Shown piece by piece: positions 16,744 through 25,222 of a stretch of 64,000 nucleotides of DNA. How positions within the stretch are numbered: the stretch's first letter is position 1; the number at the start of each line of letters is the position of its first letter. The position numbers and the translations under genes are program-made. Source of the DNA: Uliginosibacterium paludis (GTDB lineage Bacteria > Pseudomonadota > Gammaproteobacteria > Burkholderiales > Rhodocyclaceae); the NCBI RefSeq assembly GCF_039631355.1, contig NZ_JBDIVF010000009.1, forward strand, positions 62,001 to 126,000, in the 5' to 3' direction. The notes under the pieces were generated by a model. That model was not told where the DNA came from, did no database searches, and saw only the letters and a program-made list of their open reading frames with translations.

Positions 16744-18726
16744 ATGAGCACAATAAGTTCAGTCATGCAGGAAACCCGTGTCTTTCCGCCCTCTGCCGAA
16801 ACGGTGGGGCGGGCGGCCGTTGCGGGAATGGCTGCCTATGAGGCGCTTTGCAAGGAAGCGGAGACAGATTACGCCGGCTACTGGGCGCGTCTTGCGCGAG
16901 AGCATGTGGTCTGGAAAACACCGTTTACCCAAAGCCTTGACGAGTCCAACGCGCCTTTCTATCGGTGGTTTGCTGATGGCAGCCTGAACGTTTCGTGGAA
17001 CTGTCTTGACCGCAACCTCGAGAACGGAAATGCGGACAAGACCGCGATCATCTTTGAGGCGGACGATGGCAAAGCGACCCGGGTAAGCTACCGCGAATTG
17101 CATTTGCTGGTCTGCCGCTTTGCCAACGGCTTGAAATCCCGTGGCATCGGCAAGGGAGACCGGGTTGTCATCTACATGCCGATGTCCGTCGAGGGCGTGG
17201 CTGCAATGCAGGCCTGCGCGCGAATCGGTGCCACGCATTCGGTCGTGTTCGGTGGCTTCTCGGCGAAGAGCCTGCAGGAGCGCATTTCCGACGCCGGTGC
17301 GGTCGCCGTCATCACGGCTGACGAGCAATGCCGGGGGGGCAAAACCCTGGGGCTCAAGAGTGTGGTTGATGAAGCGCTGGGCATGGGAGGCTGCGAATCC
17401 ATCAAGACCATGGTTGTCTATCGGCGAACCGGCGCGGACATCCCCATGCAGGCGGGGCGCGATGTGTTCCTTGACGACCTGCTGGCAGGGCAGGCTGACA
17501 CCTGCGAACCCGAGTGGGTGGGGGCCGAGCATCCGCTGTTTCTGCTGTACACCTCGGGCTCCACCGGCAAACCGAAGGGCGTTCAGCATTCGTCCGGTGG
17601 CTATCTGCTGCATGCCATCCTGACCATGAAGTGGACCTTCGACATCAAGCCCGAAGATGTCTACTGGTGCACCGCAGACATTGGCTGGGTAACCGGCCAC
17701 ACCTACATTACTTATGGTCCGCTGGCCTGTGGCGCAACACAGATCGTGTTCGAGGGGGTGCCGACCTGGCCCGACGCGGGCCGTTTCTGGCAAACCATCG
17801 AGAAGCACGGGGTCAGCATCTTCTACACTGCACCTACCGCCATCCGTGCGCTCATCAAGGCCTCCGAAGTCGATCCCAAGGTTCATCCCCGGAACTACAG
17901 CCTGAGTACTTTGCGGCTGCTCGGCTCGGTAGGCGAGCCAATCAATCCAGAAGCCTGGATGTGGTACTACGAGCAGATCGGAGGCTCGCGCTGTCCCATC
18001 ATGGATACCTTCTGGCAGACGGAAACCGGTGGGCACATGATTACGCCGCTACCCGGCGTGACCCCGCTGGTTCCGGGGTCCTGCACCTTGCCCTTCCCGG
18101 GTATCCAGGCGGCCATCGTTGATGAAACCGGCCATGACGTTGAATGGGGCAAGGGGGGCTTCCTGGTGGTCAAAAAGCCCTGGCCATCGATGATCCGGAC
18201 AATTTACGGTGATCCTGAACGCTTCAAGAAAAGCTATTACCCGGAGGACCTCGGTGGCCGGCTCTATCTGGCTGGCGACGGTGCCATGCGTGACGCCAAA
18301 ACCGGCAACTTCACCATCATGGGACGTATTGACGACGTCCTGAATGTCTCCGGCCACCGGATGGGAACCATGGAGATCGAGTCCGCGCTGGTTGCCAATC
18401 CGCTGGTCGCCGAGGCTGCGGTGGTGGGGCGACCCGATGATCTTACCGGTGAGGCCATCTGCGCCTTCGTCGTCCTCAAGCAGGCACGGCCGAGCGGTGA
18501 TGCTGCCAAGCTGATGGTCAAGCAGTTGCAGGACTGGGTTGCCAAGGAAATCGGTCCGATTGCGAAGCCGAAAGACATCCGCTTCGGCGACAACCTGCCC
18601 AAAACGCGGTCCGGCAAGATCATGCGGCGGCTGCTGAGGGCGCTGGCCAAAGGCGAGGAAATTACGCAGGACGTTTCTACGCTGGAAAATCCGGCGATCC
18701 TGGAGCAGCTCAGACAGTCCGCCTGA
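16744..18726 (+). CDS. acs: Acetyl-CoA synthetase (AMP-forming)
   Basis: Activates acetate to acetyl-CoA through acetyl-AMP, at low acetate concentration. The protein is 660 residues (E. coli 652). Motifs: the AMP-binding P-loop YTSGSTGKPKG, the motif TDIGWVTGHTY (here CTADIGWVTGHTYI), the WQTETGGHM adenylate motif, and the C-terminal catalytic Lys625 in TRSGKIMRR, the residue that Pat acetylates in enteric bacteria. A pat homologue lies 1.1 kb away on the other strand. Start ATG at 16744 follows AGGAGA. A terminator follows, so it is likely a single-gene transcript, divergent from satP. Confidence 0.98.
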   Translation: MSTISSVMQETRVFPPSAETVGRAAVAGMAAYEALCKEAETDYAGYWARLAREHVVWKTPFTQSLDESNAPFYRWFADGSLNVSWNCLDRNLENGNADKTAIIFEADDGKATRVSYRELHLLVCRFANGLKSRGIGKGDRVVIYMPMSVEGVAAMQACARIGATHSVVFGGFSAKSLQERISDAGAVAVITADEQCRGGKTLGLKSVVDEALGMGGCESIKTMVVYRRTGADIPMQAGRDVFLDDLLAGQADTCEPEWVGAEHPLFLLYTSGSTGKPKGVQHSSGGYLLHAILTMKWTFDIKPEDVYWCTADIGWVTGHTYITYGPLACGATQIVFEGVPTWPDAGRFWQTIEKHGVSIFYTAPTAIRALIKASEVDPKVHPRNYSLSTLRLLGSVGEPINPEAWMWYYEQIGGSRCPIMDTFWQTETGGHMITPLPGVTPLVPGSCTLPFPGIQAAIVDETGHDVEWGKGGFLVVKKPWPSMIRTIYGDPERFKKSYYPEDLGGRLYLAGDGAMRDAKTGNFTIMGRIDDVLNVSGHRMGTMEIESALVANPLVAEAAVVGRPDDLTGEAICAFVVLKQARPSGDAAKLMVKQLQDWVAKEIGPIAKPKDIRFGDNLPKTRSGKIMRRLLRALAKGEEITQDVSTLENPAILEQLRQSA

Positions 18727-18744
18727 GCCCACGAAGCGTTCCGG

Positions 18745-18775
18745 AAAAGGCAGGGCTTTCGTCCTGCCTTTTTTG
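18745..18775 (+). terminator. Rho-independent terminator after acs
   Basis: AAAAGGCAGG, an 8-base loop, CCTGCCTTTT, then T. It starts 18 bases after the stop codon and may also serve the converging minus-strand gene. Confidence 0.9.
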
Positions 18776-18785
18776 CGGGCCGATG

Positions 18786-19004
18786 TCAGAAGGGCAGACG
18801 TCGTCTTGGGCGGTGAGCGTCTGACTTCTCTTCGACGTCTTTTTTCTCTTCAGCCCTGACCGGTTTGGCGGGGGTGTTCATGCTGGCTTCGGCAAAGCGA
18901 ACCCTGCCTTCCAATACACAACCACGCATGCCAGGCGAACAGCGGGCACCGACGACGCGCTGACAAACGCCTCCTGCATCATGCGGGCAGCCCCAGGCGC
19001 TCAT
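18786..19004 (-). CDS. Small four-cysteine protein coupled to the YgjV-like gene
   Basis: 72 residues, start ATG at 19004 overlapping the stop of the YgjV-like gene by ATGA. The first 30 residues carry Cys6, His8, Cys14, Cys22 and Cys29 at near-regular 7-8 residue spacing (SAWGCPH...GVCQ...ARCSPGMRGCVL), which could bind a metal or form disulfides. The C-terminus is highly charged (EEKKDVEEKSD then an RPRRR tail). No signal peptide or membrane segment. The N-terminal pattern resembles short uncharacterised proteobacterial proteins as I remember them, so I believe the gene is real, but no function can be given. Confidence 0.65.
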   Translation of the reverse strand: MSAWGCPHDAGGVCQRVVGARCSPGMRGCVLEGRVRFAEASMNTPAKPVRAEEKKDVEEKSDAHRPRRRLPF

Positions 19005-19540
19005 CCTTCGATCTCCACCGCATGCGCCTTGTGAGCGCCAGCTCTGGCATCCCGCCGCATGCGTCGGATGGTGTTGCAATTGACCACGAAGATCACGATC
19101 TCCAGGGCGCTGCCGCCGATGGAGCCTGAGATGAGGTTGTTGGCGATCCAGAGTGCAGTGCCGAACAGCATGGCGATCCGCATCCGGATGCCGCTCAGCA
19201 GGAAAAGCGCAAGCGTGCCGATGCAGGATGCCAGCAGGGGAAACCAGTTCCACCAGTGTTCGACTAGTCCGGCACCGAGCCCCAGATTGATGCTGACGAC
19301 CACAATCGCCACCCACACCGAGTTCGTGTAGAGCGAGAGTATCGAGCGGGCGGTGGACATGATCGAGCTTGCGACTGCGGTCGGATTGCCGAGCAGCCAG
19401 AAATGCAGCACATAGGCGATGCACTCGCCAGTCATGAACAGCTTGAAGCGGCGATCGTTCTTTTGCAGGAAGGAGCCGACGCCGAGAACAAATGCTGCGT
19501 AGCCGAAAAGCTGGCCGGGGGATAACGCGTCGTGAAACAT
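19001..19540 (-). CDS. YgjV-family inner membrane protein
   Basis: 179 residues, predicted polytopic membrane protein of the YgjV family (E. coli YgjV, function unknown). Hydrophobic segments start around residues 8, 36, 50, 78, 100 and 117; the motif GECIAYVLHFWLLG and the final segment GTALWIANNLISGSIGG are typical. The C-terminus is cytoplasmic-looking and basic (RRMRRDARAG). The start at 19540 is the only good choice, though the Shine-Dalgarno is weak. It forms a two-gene unit with the following four-cysteine protein. Confidence 0.78.
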   Translation of the reverse strand: MFHDALSPGQLFGYAAFVLGVGSFLQKNDRRFKLFMTGECIAYVLHFWLLGNPTAVASSIMSTARSILSLYTNSVWVAIVVVSINLGLGAGLVEHWWNWFPLLASCIGTLALFLLSGIRMRIAMLFGTALWIANNLISGSIGGSALEIVIFVVNCNTIRRMRRDARAGAHKAHAVEIEG

Positions 19541-19673
19541 GGGATGAAGCCGTAACCGGTAAGCCGGTCACTTTATCCCTTGCTGCGCGGATGGTCGATC
19601 CCTGACCTGAATGTCATTTGGTTGACTGGTTAACGCAGCGTTTTTCAGAAAAACTGATGCAGCAGATTGGCGT

Positions 19674-20294
19674 TCATGATGAAGACACGCGGGCAGCACG
19701 AAGTTTCACGAATATCATCGCCGCCAGCACCGCATCATTGACCGGGTCATGCCGGGGCAAGTCGGGCAAATCGAGATTCCGGAGGATGCTCGTGAGGCTC
19801 AGATCAACTTCCGGTCGGTAGGCTGTAACCGTGCGATCGTAGTAGAGGCCGGAAACCTCGATGAGTTTGTTGGGAAGCGCGATACCCAGCCGCGGTTTCA
19901 GCGCCCGGTCAAGCAGCGCGACGTCGAACTCCAGGTAATAGCCCAGCAGCGGGCGCGGGCCGATGAAGTGGAGCAACGCTCCGAGCGCCTGATCCAGCTC
20001 GAGACCGTTTTCGAGATCCTGCTGGCGAAGCAGGTGAATCGGGATGCTCCCCGGCGAGATCGGGTTGCGTGGCCGGATCTTCAGGTACAGCGCCCGGGAG
20101 CGCTGGATTGTGTTGCCCGAGACCGGCACTGCCGCAATGCTCAGGATCTCTGCCTCGGCCGGATTGAGACTGCTGGTCTCACAGTCGATGCTGATCCATT
20201 CGTCGGCAGGCGGCTCGTCGAACAACCCTGCGTGCTCCGGATCCCGCAAGTGCCGGCGGGCGTACCAGCGCTTGAACGCTTCAATCGGGCTCAT
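19674..20294 (-). CDS. DnaQ-like 3'-5' exonuclease (DEDDh) paired with a DUF294 nucleotidyltransferase
   Basis: 206 residues of the DnaQ/RNase T exonuclease fold. The DEDDh residues are all visible: Asp37 and Glu39 in SIDCETSSLNP, Asp in LEFDVALLD, and the His and Asp of LPRHDPVNDAV. About 30 extra N-terminal residues precede the domain. It is not the main epsilon subunit of DNA polymerase III, which is longer and has a C-terminal polymerase-binding tail. Its start overlaps the stop of the DUF294 gene by ATGA, so the two proteins are probably made together. This pair next to actP recurs in proteobacteria; the substrate is unknown. Confidence 0.82.
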   Translation of the reverse strand: MSPIEAFKRWYARRHLRDPEHAGLFDEPPADEWISIDCETSSLNPAEAEILSIAAVPVSGNTIQRSRALYLKIRPRNPISPGSIPIHLLRQQDLENGLELDQALGALLHFIGPRPLLGYYLEFDVALLDRALKPRLGIALPNKLIEVSGLYYDRTVTAYRPEVDLSLTSILRNLDLPDLPRHDPVNDAVLAAMIFVKLRAARVSSS

Positions 20295-22102
20295 GTGATC
20301 CTTTGCAGCTGGAAGTGGTGCTCGACATGCTGGCGGAAGCGTTTGACTACGCCCAGGGCATCCTTGAGCAGGTCACGATCCAGAGTGGAAAGCACTTCCG
20401 GATCAATCAGGTTGTCCGCGCCTCGCCCGGCACGGATGGCGTGGATTCCGTGCTGCAATCGGATGCCTTGCAGGAACGACAGGGTTTCCCGCAGATCCAG
20501 GGCAAGCTCGGGCGGCAGCAGCCGCGCGGAAACCAGCTCCTCGATGCGTCGGTAGGAGTTTGTCGGGGTGATACCGGCTTTGACGGCCATGCTGCGCAGA
20601 CCGTGTACCAAGGGGAAAATCCCGCCCTTCTTGATGTCCAGCCGATCCTTGTCCGAGCCGGCGTCCACGACCAGACGCGAGAAGAAGTTCAGCGGCACGT
20701 CGAACTGCATGACCGGCAGCGCGAAACGTGCAAGGAAAGGCGTGTCCAGTTCGGGGAGCGATGCCAGGCGCACCGGCTCGAGCAATGCGGCATTGCCCGC
20801 GACCGCTTGTGCATCGGCCCAGATGGCCAGTTTCATGACGTTTTCCGCGGTGGCGCTACGAATCCACTCAAGCAGGCGCTGTCGCATGCGGGACTGACTG
20901 CAGCACCATTCGGGCTGGCTCAGCATGATGCCGCCCGGGCAGGGCGGGTAGCCGAAATCGAGCAGGGTTTCGGTAAAGCGCTGGCAAACCTGGTCGAGCT
21001 CCGGAGCCTCGTAGCCATTCTCGATCAGCAGCGCATTATCCTGGTCCGTCTTGAGGATCTGTTCGCCGCGGCCTTCCGAGCCCAGCACGAGCAGGCAGAC
21101 GTGCTCCAGCATGCCGGGGGGCGCAATGAGCGTGAAGAGGCGGGCGAGCAGATGGCGGCGCAGCTCGCACAGGAGATCTGCGATCATCGTGACCTTGACG
21201 CCGTTGCCATGCAGCAGACCGATGAGCTCTTCCATGCCGTTGCTGGCGGTGCGCAACTCCTCAATGCTCCGTGCGCGCTCGATCTGCGCGATCACGATGT
21301 GGGACTGGTTGGACAGGAAGGACAGCAGCTCCACCTGCTCAAGCACGCCGATCACCGCATCGTTGCGCATCACCACCAGACGCTGGATCGTGTGCGTGGT
21401 CATCGCCAGTTGTGCCCGATAAAGATAGTCGGTGGCTTCGATCGTATGCAGAGGCCGCCTGGCGAGCGGGCCCAGCAGCGCGAGTGCGGCGTCTTGCCGG
21501 CTGATCACGAAGTCGCGCAGATCGCTGCGCGTAAAGATGCCGGGCCCTGCTGCTGTGTCGCGGACCAGCACGCAGCTCGCATGATGCTGCTTCATGAGCT
21601 CTGCGGCAGTCAGTACCGTGTCGCCTGACTCTAGCCAGAGCGCTGGTGAGAGGTAGGCGGAATCCAGCCTGCTCATCAGCATCGACTGCAGTTGCCCCTG
21701 TATGGGCCGGTTCGCGAGGGCCGCGAAGCGTGCGGCTACCTGCTGGTAGAAGAAGGCGCCGAAAACCGGATTGCGCTGGGTGAGATCAAGAATGACGCCG
21801 CGAGGAATGCAGAACACCAGGCTGTCTTCCGTGGCGAGAAAACGGTGCTGCGCCTTGCCGCCCAGCATCGAGCGCGAGTCGAAGCTGTCCTGCGGGCCGT
21901 AGAGCGCCGTGGTTTCCCCCTCATCCTGTTCAGCGACGAGTCCCTTGATCACGACATACAGGGTTTCAACATGGGAGCCCGCCTCGTGAAGGCATTGGCC
22001 AGCCGGGAAGTAGGCGATGTCGACATGCCGTGCGAGCCGTTCCCGCTCGGCGGTGGTGAGGCAGTCGAAGGGGGCGTGGCTGAAGTCGAAGGGTGTCGTC
22101 AT
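20291..22102 (-). CDS. cNMP-binding/CBS/DUF294 putative nucleotidyltransferase
   Basis: 603 residues with four modules: an N-terminal cyclic-nucleotide-binding-like domain (about 15-125), a pair of CBS domains (about 155-265, LWLESGDTVL... and LHTIEATDYLYRA...), a DUF294 nucleotidyltransferase domain with the GlnD-like active-site motif GSEGRGEQ (341-348) and Asp353/Asp355 (KTDQDNALL), and a DUF294 C-terminal helical domain (about 460-600). Catalytic residues are intact, so transfer of a nucleotide to a protein or small molecule is plausible, gated by adenine-nucleotide sensing. It lies just downstream of actP, past a terminator, and overlaps the exonuclease gene. Function is unproven. Confidence 0.85.
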   Translation of the reverse strand: MTTPFDFSHAPFDCLTTAERERLARHVDIAYFPAGQCLHEAGSHVETLYVVIKGLVAEQDEGETTALYGPQDSFDSRSMLGGKAQHRFLATEDSLVFCIPRGVILDLTQRNPVFGAFFYQQVAARFAALANRPIQGQLQSMLMSRLDSAYLSPALWLESGDTVLTAAELMKQHHASCVLVRDTAAGPGIFTRSDLRDFVISRQDAALALLGPLARRPLHTIEATDYLYRAQLAMTTHTIQRLVVMRNDAVIGVLEQVELLSFLSNQSHIVIAQIERARSIEELRTASNGMEELIGLLHGNGVKVTMIADLLCELRRHLLARLFTLIAPPGMLEHVCLLVLGSEGRGEQILKTDQDNALLIENGYEAPELDQVCQRFTETLLDFGYPPCPGGIMLSQPEWCCSQSRMRQRLLEWIRSATAENVMKLAIWADAQAVAGNAALLEPVRLASLPELDTPFLARFALPVMQFDVPLNFFSRLVVDAGSDKDRLDIKKGGIFPLVHGLRSMAVKAGITPTNSYRRIEELVSARLLPPELALDLRETLSFLQGIRLQHGIHAIRAGRGADNLIDPEVLSTLDRDLLKDALGVVKRFRQHVEHHFQLQRIT

Positions 22103-22118
22103 GCAGCGGCCTCACATG

Positions 22119-22145
22119 AAAAAGCCCCGGACAGGTGTCCGGGGC
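22119..22145 (-). terminator. Rho-independent terminator after actP
   Basis: On the minus strand GCCCCGGACA, two loop bases, TGTCCGGGGC, then five T. The perfect 10-bp stem probably ends as a slightly shorter helix with a larger loop. It isolates yjcH-actP from the DUF294 gene. Confidence 0.88.
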
Positions 22146-22162
22146 CGTTGCTTTGCTGCGGA

Positions 22163-23818
22163 TCAGTGCTTGCTTGCGCCTTCTGCACCGACTCCCGTCA
22201 TGGAGCGGATGAACTGCGGCAGGAAGGCCGCACGCTCCTTGTTGGCGGCCTCGCTGCTGTCCATCACCGAGAACAGCCAGGTGAAGACGAAGGCCGCGGT
22301 CATCGAGAAGAGTGCGGGGTTCTTGTACGGGAAGATGGCCTCGGGGTTCTTCAGCACATCTACCCACACGGTTGGACCGAGCACGATGAGTGCGACGGCG
22401 GAAGTCAGGCCGATGATGCCGCCCAACAAGGCGCCGCGCGTCGTGAGGCCTTTCCAGAACATCGACAGGAACAGGACCGGGAAGTTGGCCGAGGCAGCGA
22501 TCGAGAATGCCAGACCGACCATGTAGGCGATGTTCTGCTTCTCGAACGCGATCCCCAGCAGGATGGCGACGATACCCAGCCCGACTGTCGCAAACTTCGA
22601 GACGCGGATCTCGTCGGCTTCGGTGCTGCGGCCATGGCGCCAGACGCTGGCATACAGGTCGTGTGAAACGGCCGAAGCGCCCGAGAGTGTGAGCCCTGAT
22701 ACCACCGCCAGGATCGTGGCGAAGGCCACCGCCGAGATGAAGCCGAGGAAGAGGTCACCGCCCACTGCATTGGCGAGATGGATGGCCGCCATGTTGTTGC
22801 CGCCGATCAGGCCCTTGGCATCCATGTACTCCGGCTTGTTCAGCACCAGCATGATGGCGCCGAAGCCGATGATGAAGGTCAGGATGTAGAAGTAGCCGAT
22901 GAAGCCGGTGGCATAGAACACGGATTTGCGTGCTTCCTTGGCGTCAGAGACGGTGAAGAAGCGCATCAGGATGTGCGGCAGCCCCGCCGTACCGAACATG
23001 AGGCCGATACCCAGCGAGATGGCATCGATCGGATTGGCTACCAGGCCGCCCGGCGACATGATTGCCGCGCCCTTGGAGTGGGCTGCGATGGCCTGGCTGA
23101 ACATGGTCTCGAGGCTGAAGCCTGACATGCTGAGCACCATGAAGGCCATGAAGCTCGCGCCTGCCAGCAGCAGGACCGCCTTGATGATCTGCACCCAGGT
23201 GGTGGCCAGCATGCCGCCGAACATCACGTACATCACCATCAGTATGCCGACCAGTACCACGGCGGAGCTGTAGTTCATGCCGAAGAGCAGCTGGATCAGC
23301 TTGCCCGCGCCGACCATCTGGGCGATCAGGTAGAGCGCGACCGTGCAGAGCGTGCCCACCGCCGCAAAAGTGCGGATCGGCGCCTGCCCGAGACGGTACG
23401 AGGCGACGTCGGCAAAGGTGTACTTGCCGAGGTTGCGCAGGCGCTCTGCGACGAGGAAGGTAATGACCGGCCAGCCGACGAGAAAACCGATCGAGTAGAT
23501 CAGGCCGTCATAGCCGCTGCCGAACACGAGTGCCGAGATCCCGAGGAAGGATGCGGCCGACATGTAGTCGCCGGCAATCGCCAGGCCATTCTGGAAGCCG
23601 GTGATGCCGCCGCCGGCCGCATAGAAGTCCTTGGCGGAGCGGGTGCGCTTGGCGGCCCAGTAGGTAATGAAGAGTGTTGCACCAACGAAAATGAAAAACA
23701 TCACGATGGCATGGACATTGAGCGAGCGTTGCTCGACCGGGCCGCTTACCGCATCGGCCGCGAGCACATGGGCGCTGCCGAGCAGGCTCGCCAGCAGGAA
23801 CGACAGACGCTTCATCAT
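22163..23818 (-). CDS. actP: Cation/acetate symporter ActP
   Basis: Sodium:solute symporter family protein that imports acetate across the inner membrane. It has 551 residues (E. coli 549), an N-terminal signal-like segment (MKRLSFLLASLLGSAHVLAA) and about 13 further membrane helices. Family motifs include TRSAKDFYAAGGGITGFQN, AGDYMSAASFLG and GTAGLPHILMRFF. Its start (23818) overlaps the yjcH stop by ATGA. Together with satP this gives the cell two unrelated acetate carriers within 8 kb. Confidence 0.96.
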   Translation of the reverse strand: MMKRLSFLLASLLGSAHVLAADAVSGPVEQRSLNVHAIVMFFIFVGATLFITYWAAKRTRSAKDFYAAGGGITGFQNGLAIAGDYMSAASFLGISALVFGSGYDGLIYSIGFLVGWPVITFLVAERLRNLGKYTFADVASYRLGQAPIRTFAAVGTLCTVALYLIAQMVGAGKLIQLLFGMNYSSAVVLVGILMVMYVMFGGMLATTWVQIIKAVLLLAGASFMAFMVLSMSGFSLETMFSQAIAAHSKGAAIMSPGGLVANPIDAISLGIGLMFGTAGLPHILMRFFTVSDAKEARKSVFYATGFIGYFYILTFIIGFGAIMLVLNKPEYMDAKGLIGGNNMAAIHLANAVGGDLFLGFISAVAFATILAVVSGLTLSGASAVSHDLYASVWRHGRSTEADEIRVSKFATVGLGIVAILLGIAFEKQNIAYMVGLAFSIAASANFPVLFLSMFWKGLTTRGALLGGIIGLTSAVALIVLGPTVWVDVLKNPEAIFPYKNPALFSMTAAFVFTWLFSVMDSSEAANKERAAFLPQFIRSMTGVGAEGASKH

Positions 23819-24126
23819 TGCTGCGCCTCCTCTACGATTTCGCGGGTCAGTTGGTCGAATTCCCTGTTGGCCCGGCGTACATAGATGCCGGTCAGGATGA
23901 AGGCCGAGAGGATGATGCCGACGCCGACCGGGATACCCCAGGTAATGACGGTGTCGGGCCCGATGGGCGTGCCGAAGAGTTCTTTCTTGAAGGCGACGAT
24001 GAGGATGAAGCCGCAATAGATGGCGAGCATCGCGATCGACAGTGACCACGAGAAGCTGCTCTTGGTGCGGACCATTTCATGGAACTTCGGATTATTTTGT
24101 ATCCGTTCAATGGTGCTTGCTGACAT
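23815..24126 (-). CDS. yjcH: DUF485 inner membrane protein YjcH
   Basis: 103 residues with two membrane helices (about 27-48 and 61-83) and the DUF485 pattern (NPKFHEMVRTKSSFSWSLS near the N-terminus, GIYVRRANREFD near the C-terminus). It is almost always directly upstream of actP, as here, and is presumed to support the symporter, although its role is not established. A good ribosome-binding site (AAAGGAGAGAG) precedes ATG 24126. Confidence 0.92.
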   Translation of the reverse strand: MSASTIERIQNNPKFHEMVRTKSSFSWSLSIAMLAIYCGFILIVAFKKELFGTPIGPDTVITWGIPVGVGIILSAFILTGIYVRRANREFDQLTREIVEEAQQ

Positions 24127-24210
24127 GTCTCTCTCCTTTCGGGATGAACCTTGTGCGAGCCAAGGTGAATCAACTTTATTTAATCGTTTATTGATGTGGC
24201 TAATGAGAAT

Positions 24211-24300
24211 TCCTGATGTGGTGGATCAGGATGCATAATGCAGGGCGAAACAGGCCCTGTTTTCAAGGGTTTCGAGAAAGACCCATGTCCTGATCAGGAC
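24211..24300. promoter_or_regulatory. Paired palindromes between yjcH-actP and the LysR gene
   Basis: Two related inverted repeats share the half-site TCCTGAT/ATCAGGA: TCCTGAT-N7-ATCAGGA at 24211-24231 and GTCCTGATCAGGAC at 24287-24300. Both lie in the 208-base divergent gap and are good candidates for operators of the adjacent LysR-type regulator. Between them, CAGGGC-N7-GCCCTG (24241-24259) followed by TTTT could form a leader hairpin ahead of the LysR gene. Confidence 0.55.
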
Positions 24301-24334
24301 TTTCATCCTGCGAGTAAACACCTAGGCTCCTGTC

Positions 24335-25222
24335 ATGGAAATCTATCAACTCAGAAGCTTCCAGGCCGTTGCACAACAGGGTCATCTGACCCAGGCAGCA
24401 GAGATGCTGCACCTCTCCCAGCCGGCCGTGACTTCCCACATCAAGGCGCTTGAGGAGGCCCTTGGCGTCAGCCTGTTCGTGAGGGTTTCGAGTGGTGTGC
24501 AGCTGACCGATGCGGGGCGCCGTCTGCTGGCGGATGCCGAGCGCGTGCTCTGTGACATGCGGGCGATGTACGACCATGCCCGCAGCATGCAGGCCATGCT
24601 GCAGGGAAATATCCGCATCGGCACGCTGGCGGTTCCGGCGCGATTGCGGCTGGGGCAGTGGCTGCAGGATGTGAATCGCCGGCATCCACTGCTGGGAATC
24701 CAGACCCGGCTCGGGCTCTCGCGCGAGTTGCTCGCGGAAATCCGGCGCGAGAATCTCGATTGCGGCTTCTTTCTCGGGCGGGACGAGTTCAAGGGCATGA
24801 GCACGGTCGCGCTGGCGGAAATCGGTTTCTGCGTCGCGATTCCCTGCCACCTGGCGGATGCCCTCGGCAATGCCGACTGGGCCCAGATGAACAGCACGTC
24901 CTGGCTCGGCATCTCGCCGCGCTCCACGATTGCCTCGATGACCGAAGAGCTCTGGCGGCAGCACAACATCCGGCCGAAGATCGTCGGCGAGTTCGATGAC
25001 GAGGCTTCGCTGGTCGAGCTGGTGAAAAGCGGGCTGGGCCTCGCCCTGCTGGCCGAGCGCACGGCCAAGCGCTTTGCCGCCGACGGAGCCTTCGTGCTCT
25101 GGCGGGGCGGTGAGGTTGTCAGCAAGTCCCCCCTGCAGTTCGTCTATCCGGCGATCAGGGAGGCGGACCCTCTGCTACGCGCGCTGCGCGACTCGCTGCG
25201 CACGATCTGGGATCTGCCATGA
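24335..25222 (+). CDS. LysR-family transcriptional regulator, divergent from yjcH-actP
   Basis: 295 residues. The N-terminal winged helix-turn-helix (MEIYQLRSFQAVAQQGHLTQAAEMLHLSQPAVTSHIKALEE pattern, residues 1-60) is followed by a LysR effector-binding domain (about 90-290). Divergent placement next to yjcH-actP, with two shared palindromes in the gap, suggests that it controls acetate uptake and its own gene; the effector is unknown. Start ATG 24335. Its stop overlaps the start of the YaiI-type gene (ATGA). Confidence 0.9.
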   Translation: MEIYQLRSFQAVAQQGHLTQAAEMLHLSQPAVTSHIKALEEALGVSLFVRVSSGVQLTDAGRRLLADAERVLCDMRAMYDHARSMQAMLQGNIRIGTLAVPARLRLGQWLQDVNRRHPLLGIQTRLGLSRELLAEIRRENLDCGFFLGRDEFKGMSTVALAEIGFCVAIPCHLADALGNADWAQMNSTSWLGISPRSTIASMTEELWRQHNIRPKIVGEFDDEASLVELVKSGLGLALLAERTAKRFAADGAFVLWRGGEVVSKSPLQFVYPAIREADPLLRALRDSLRTIWDLP

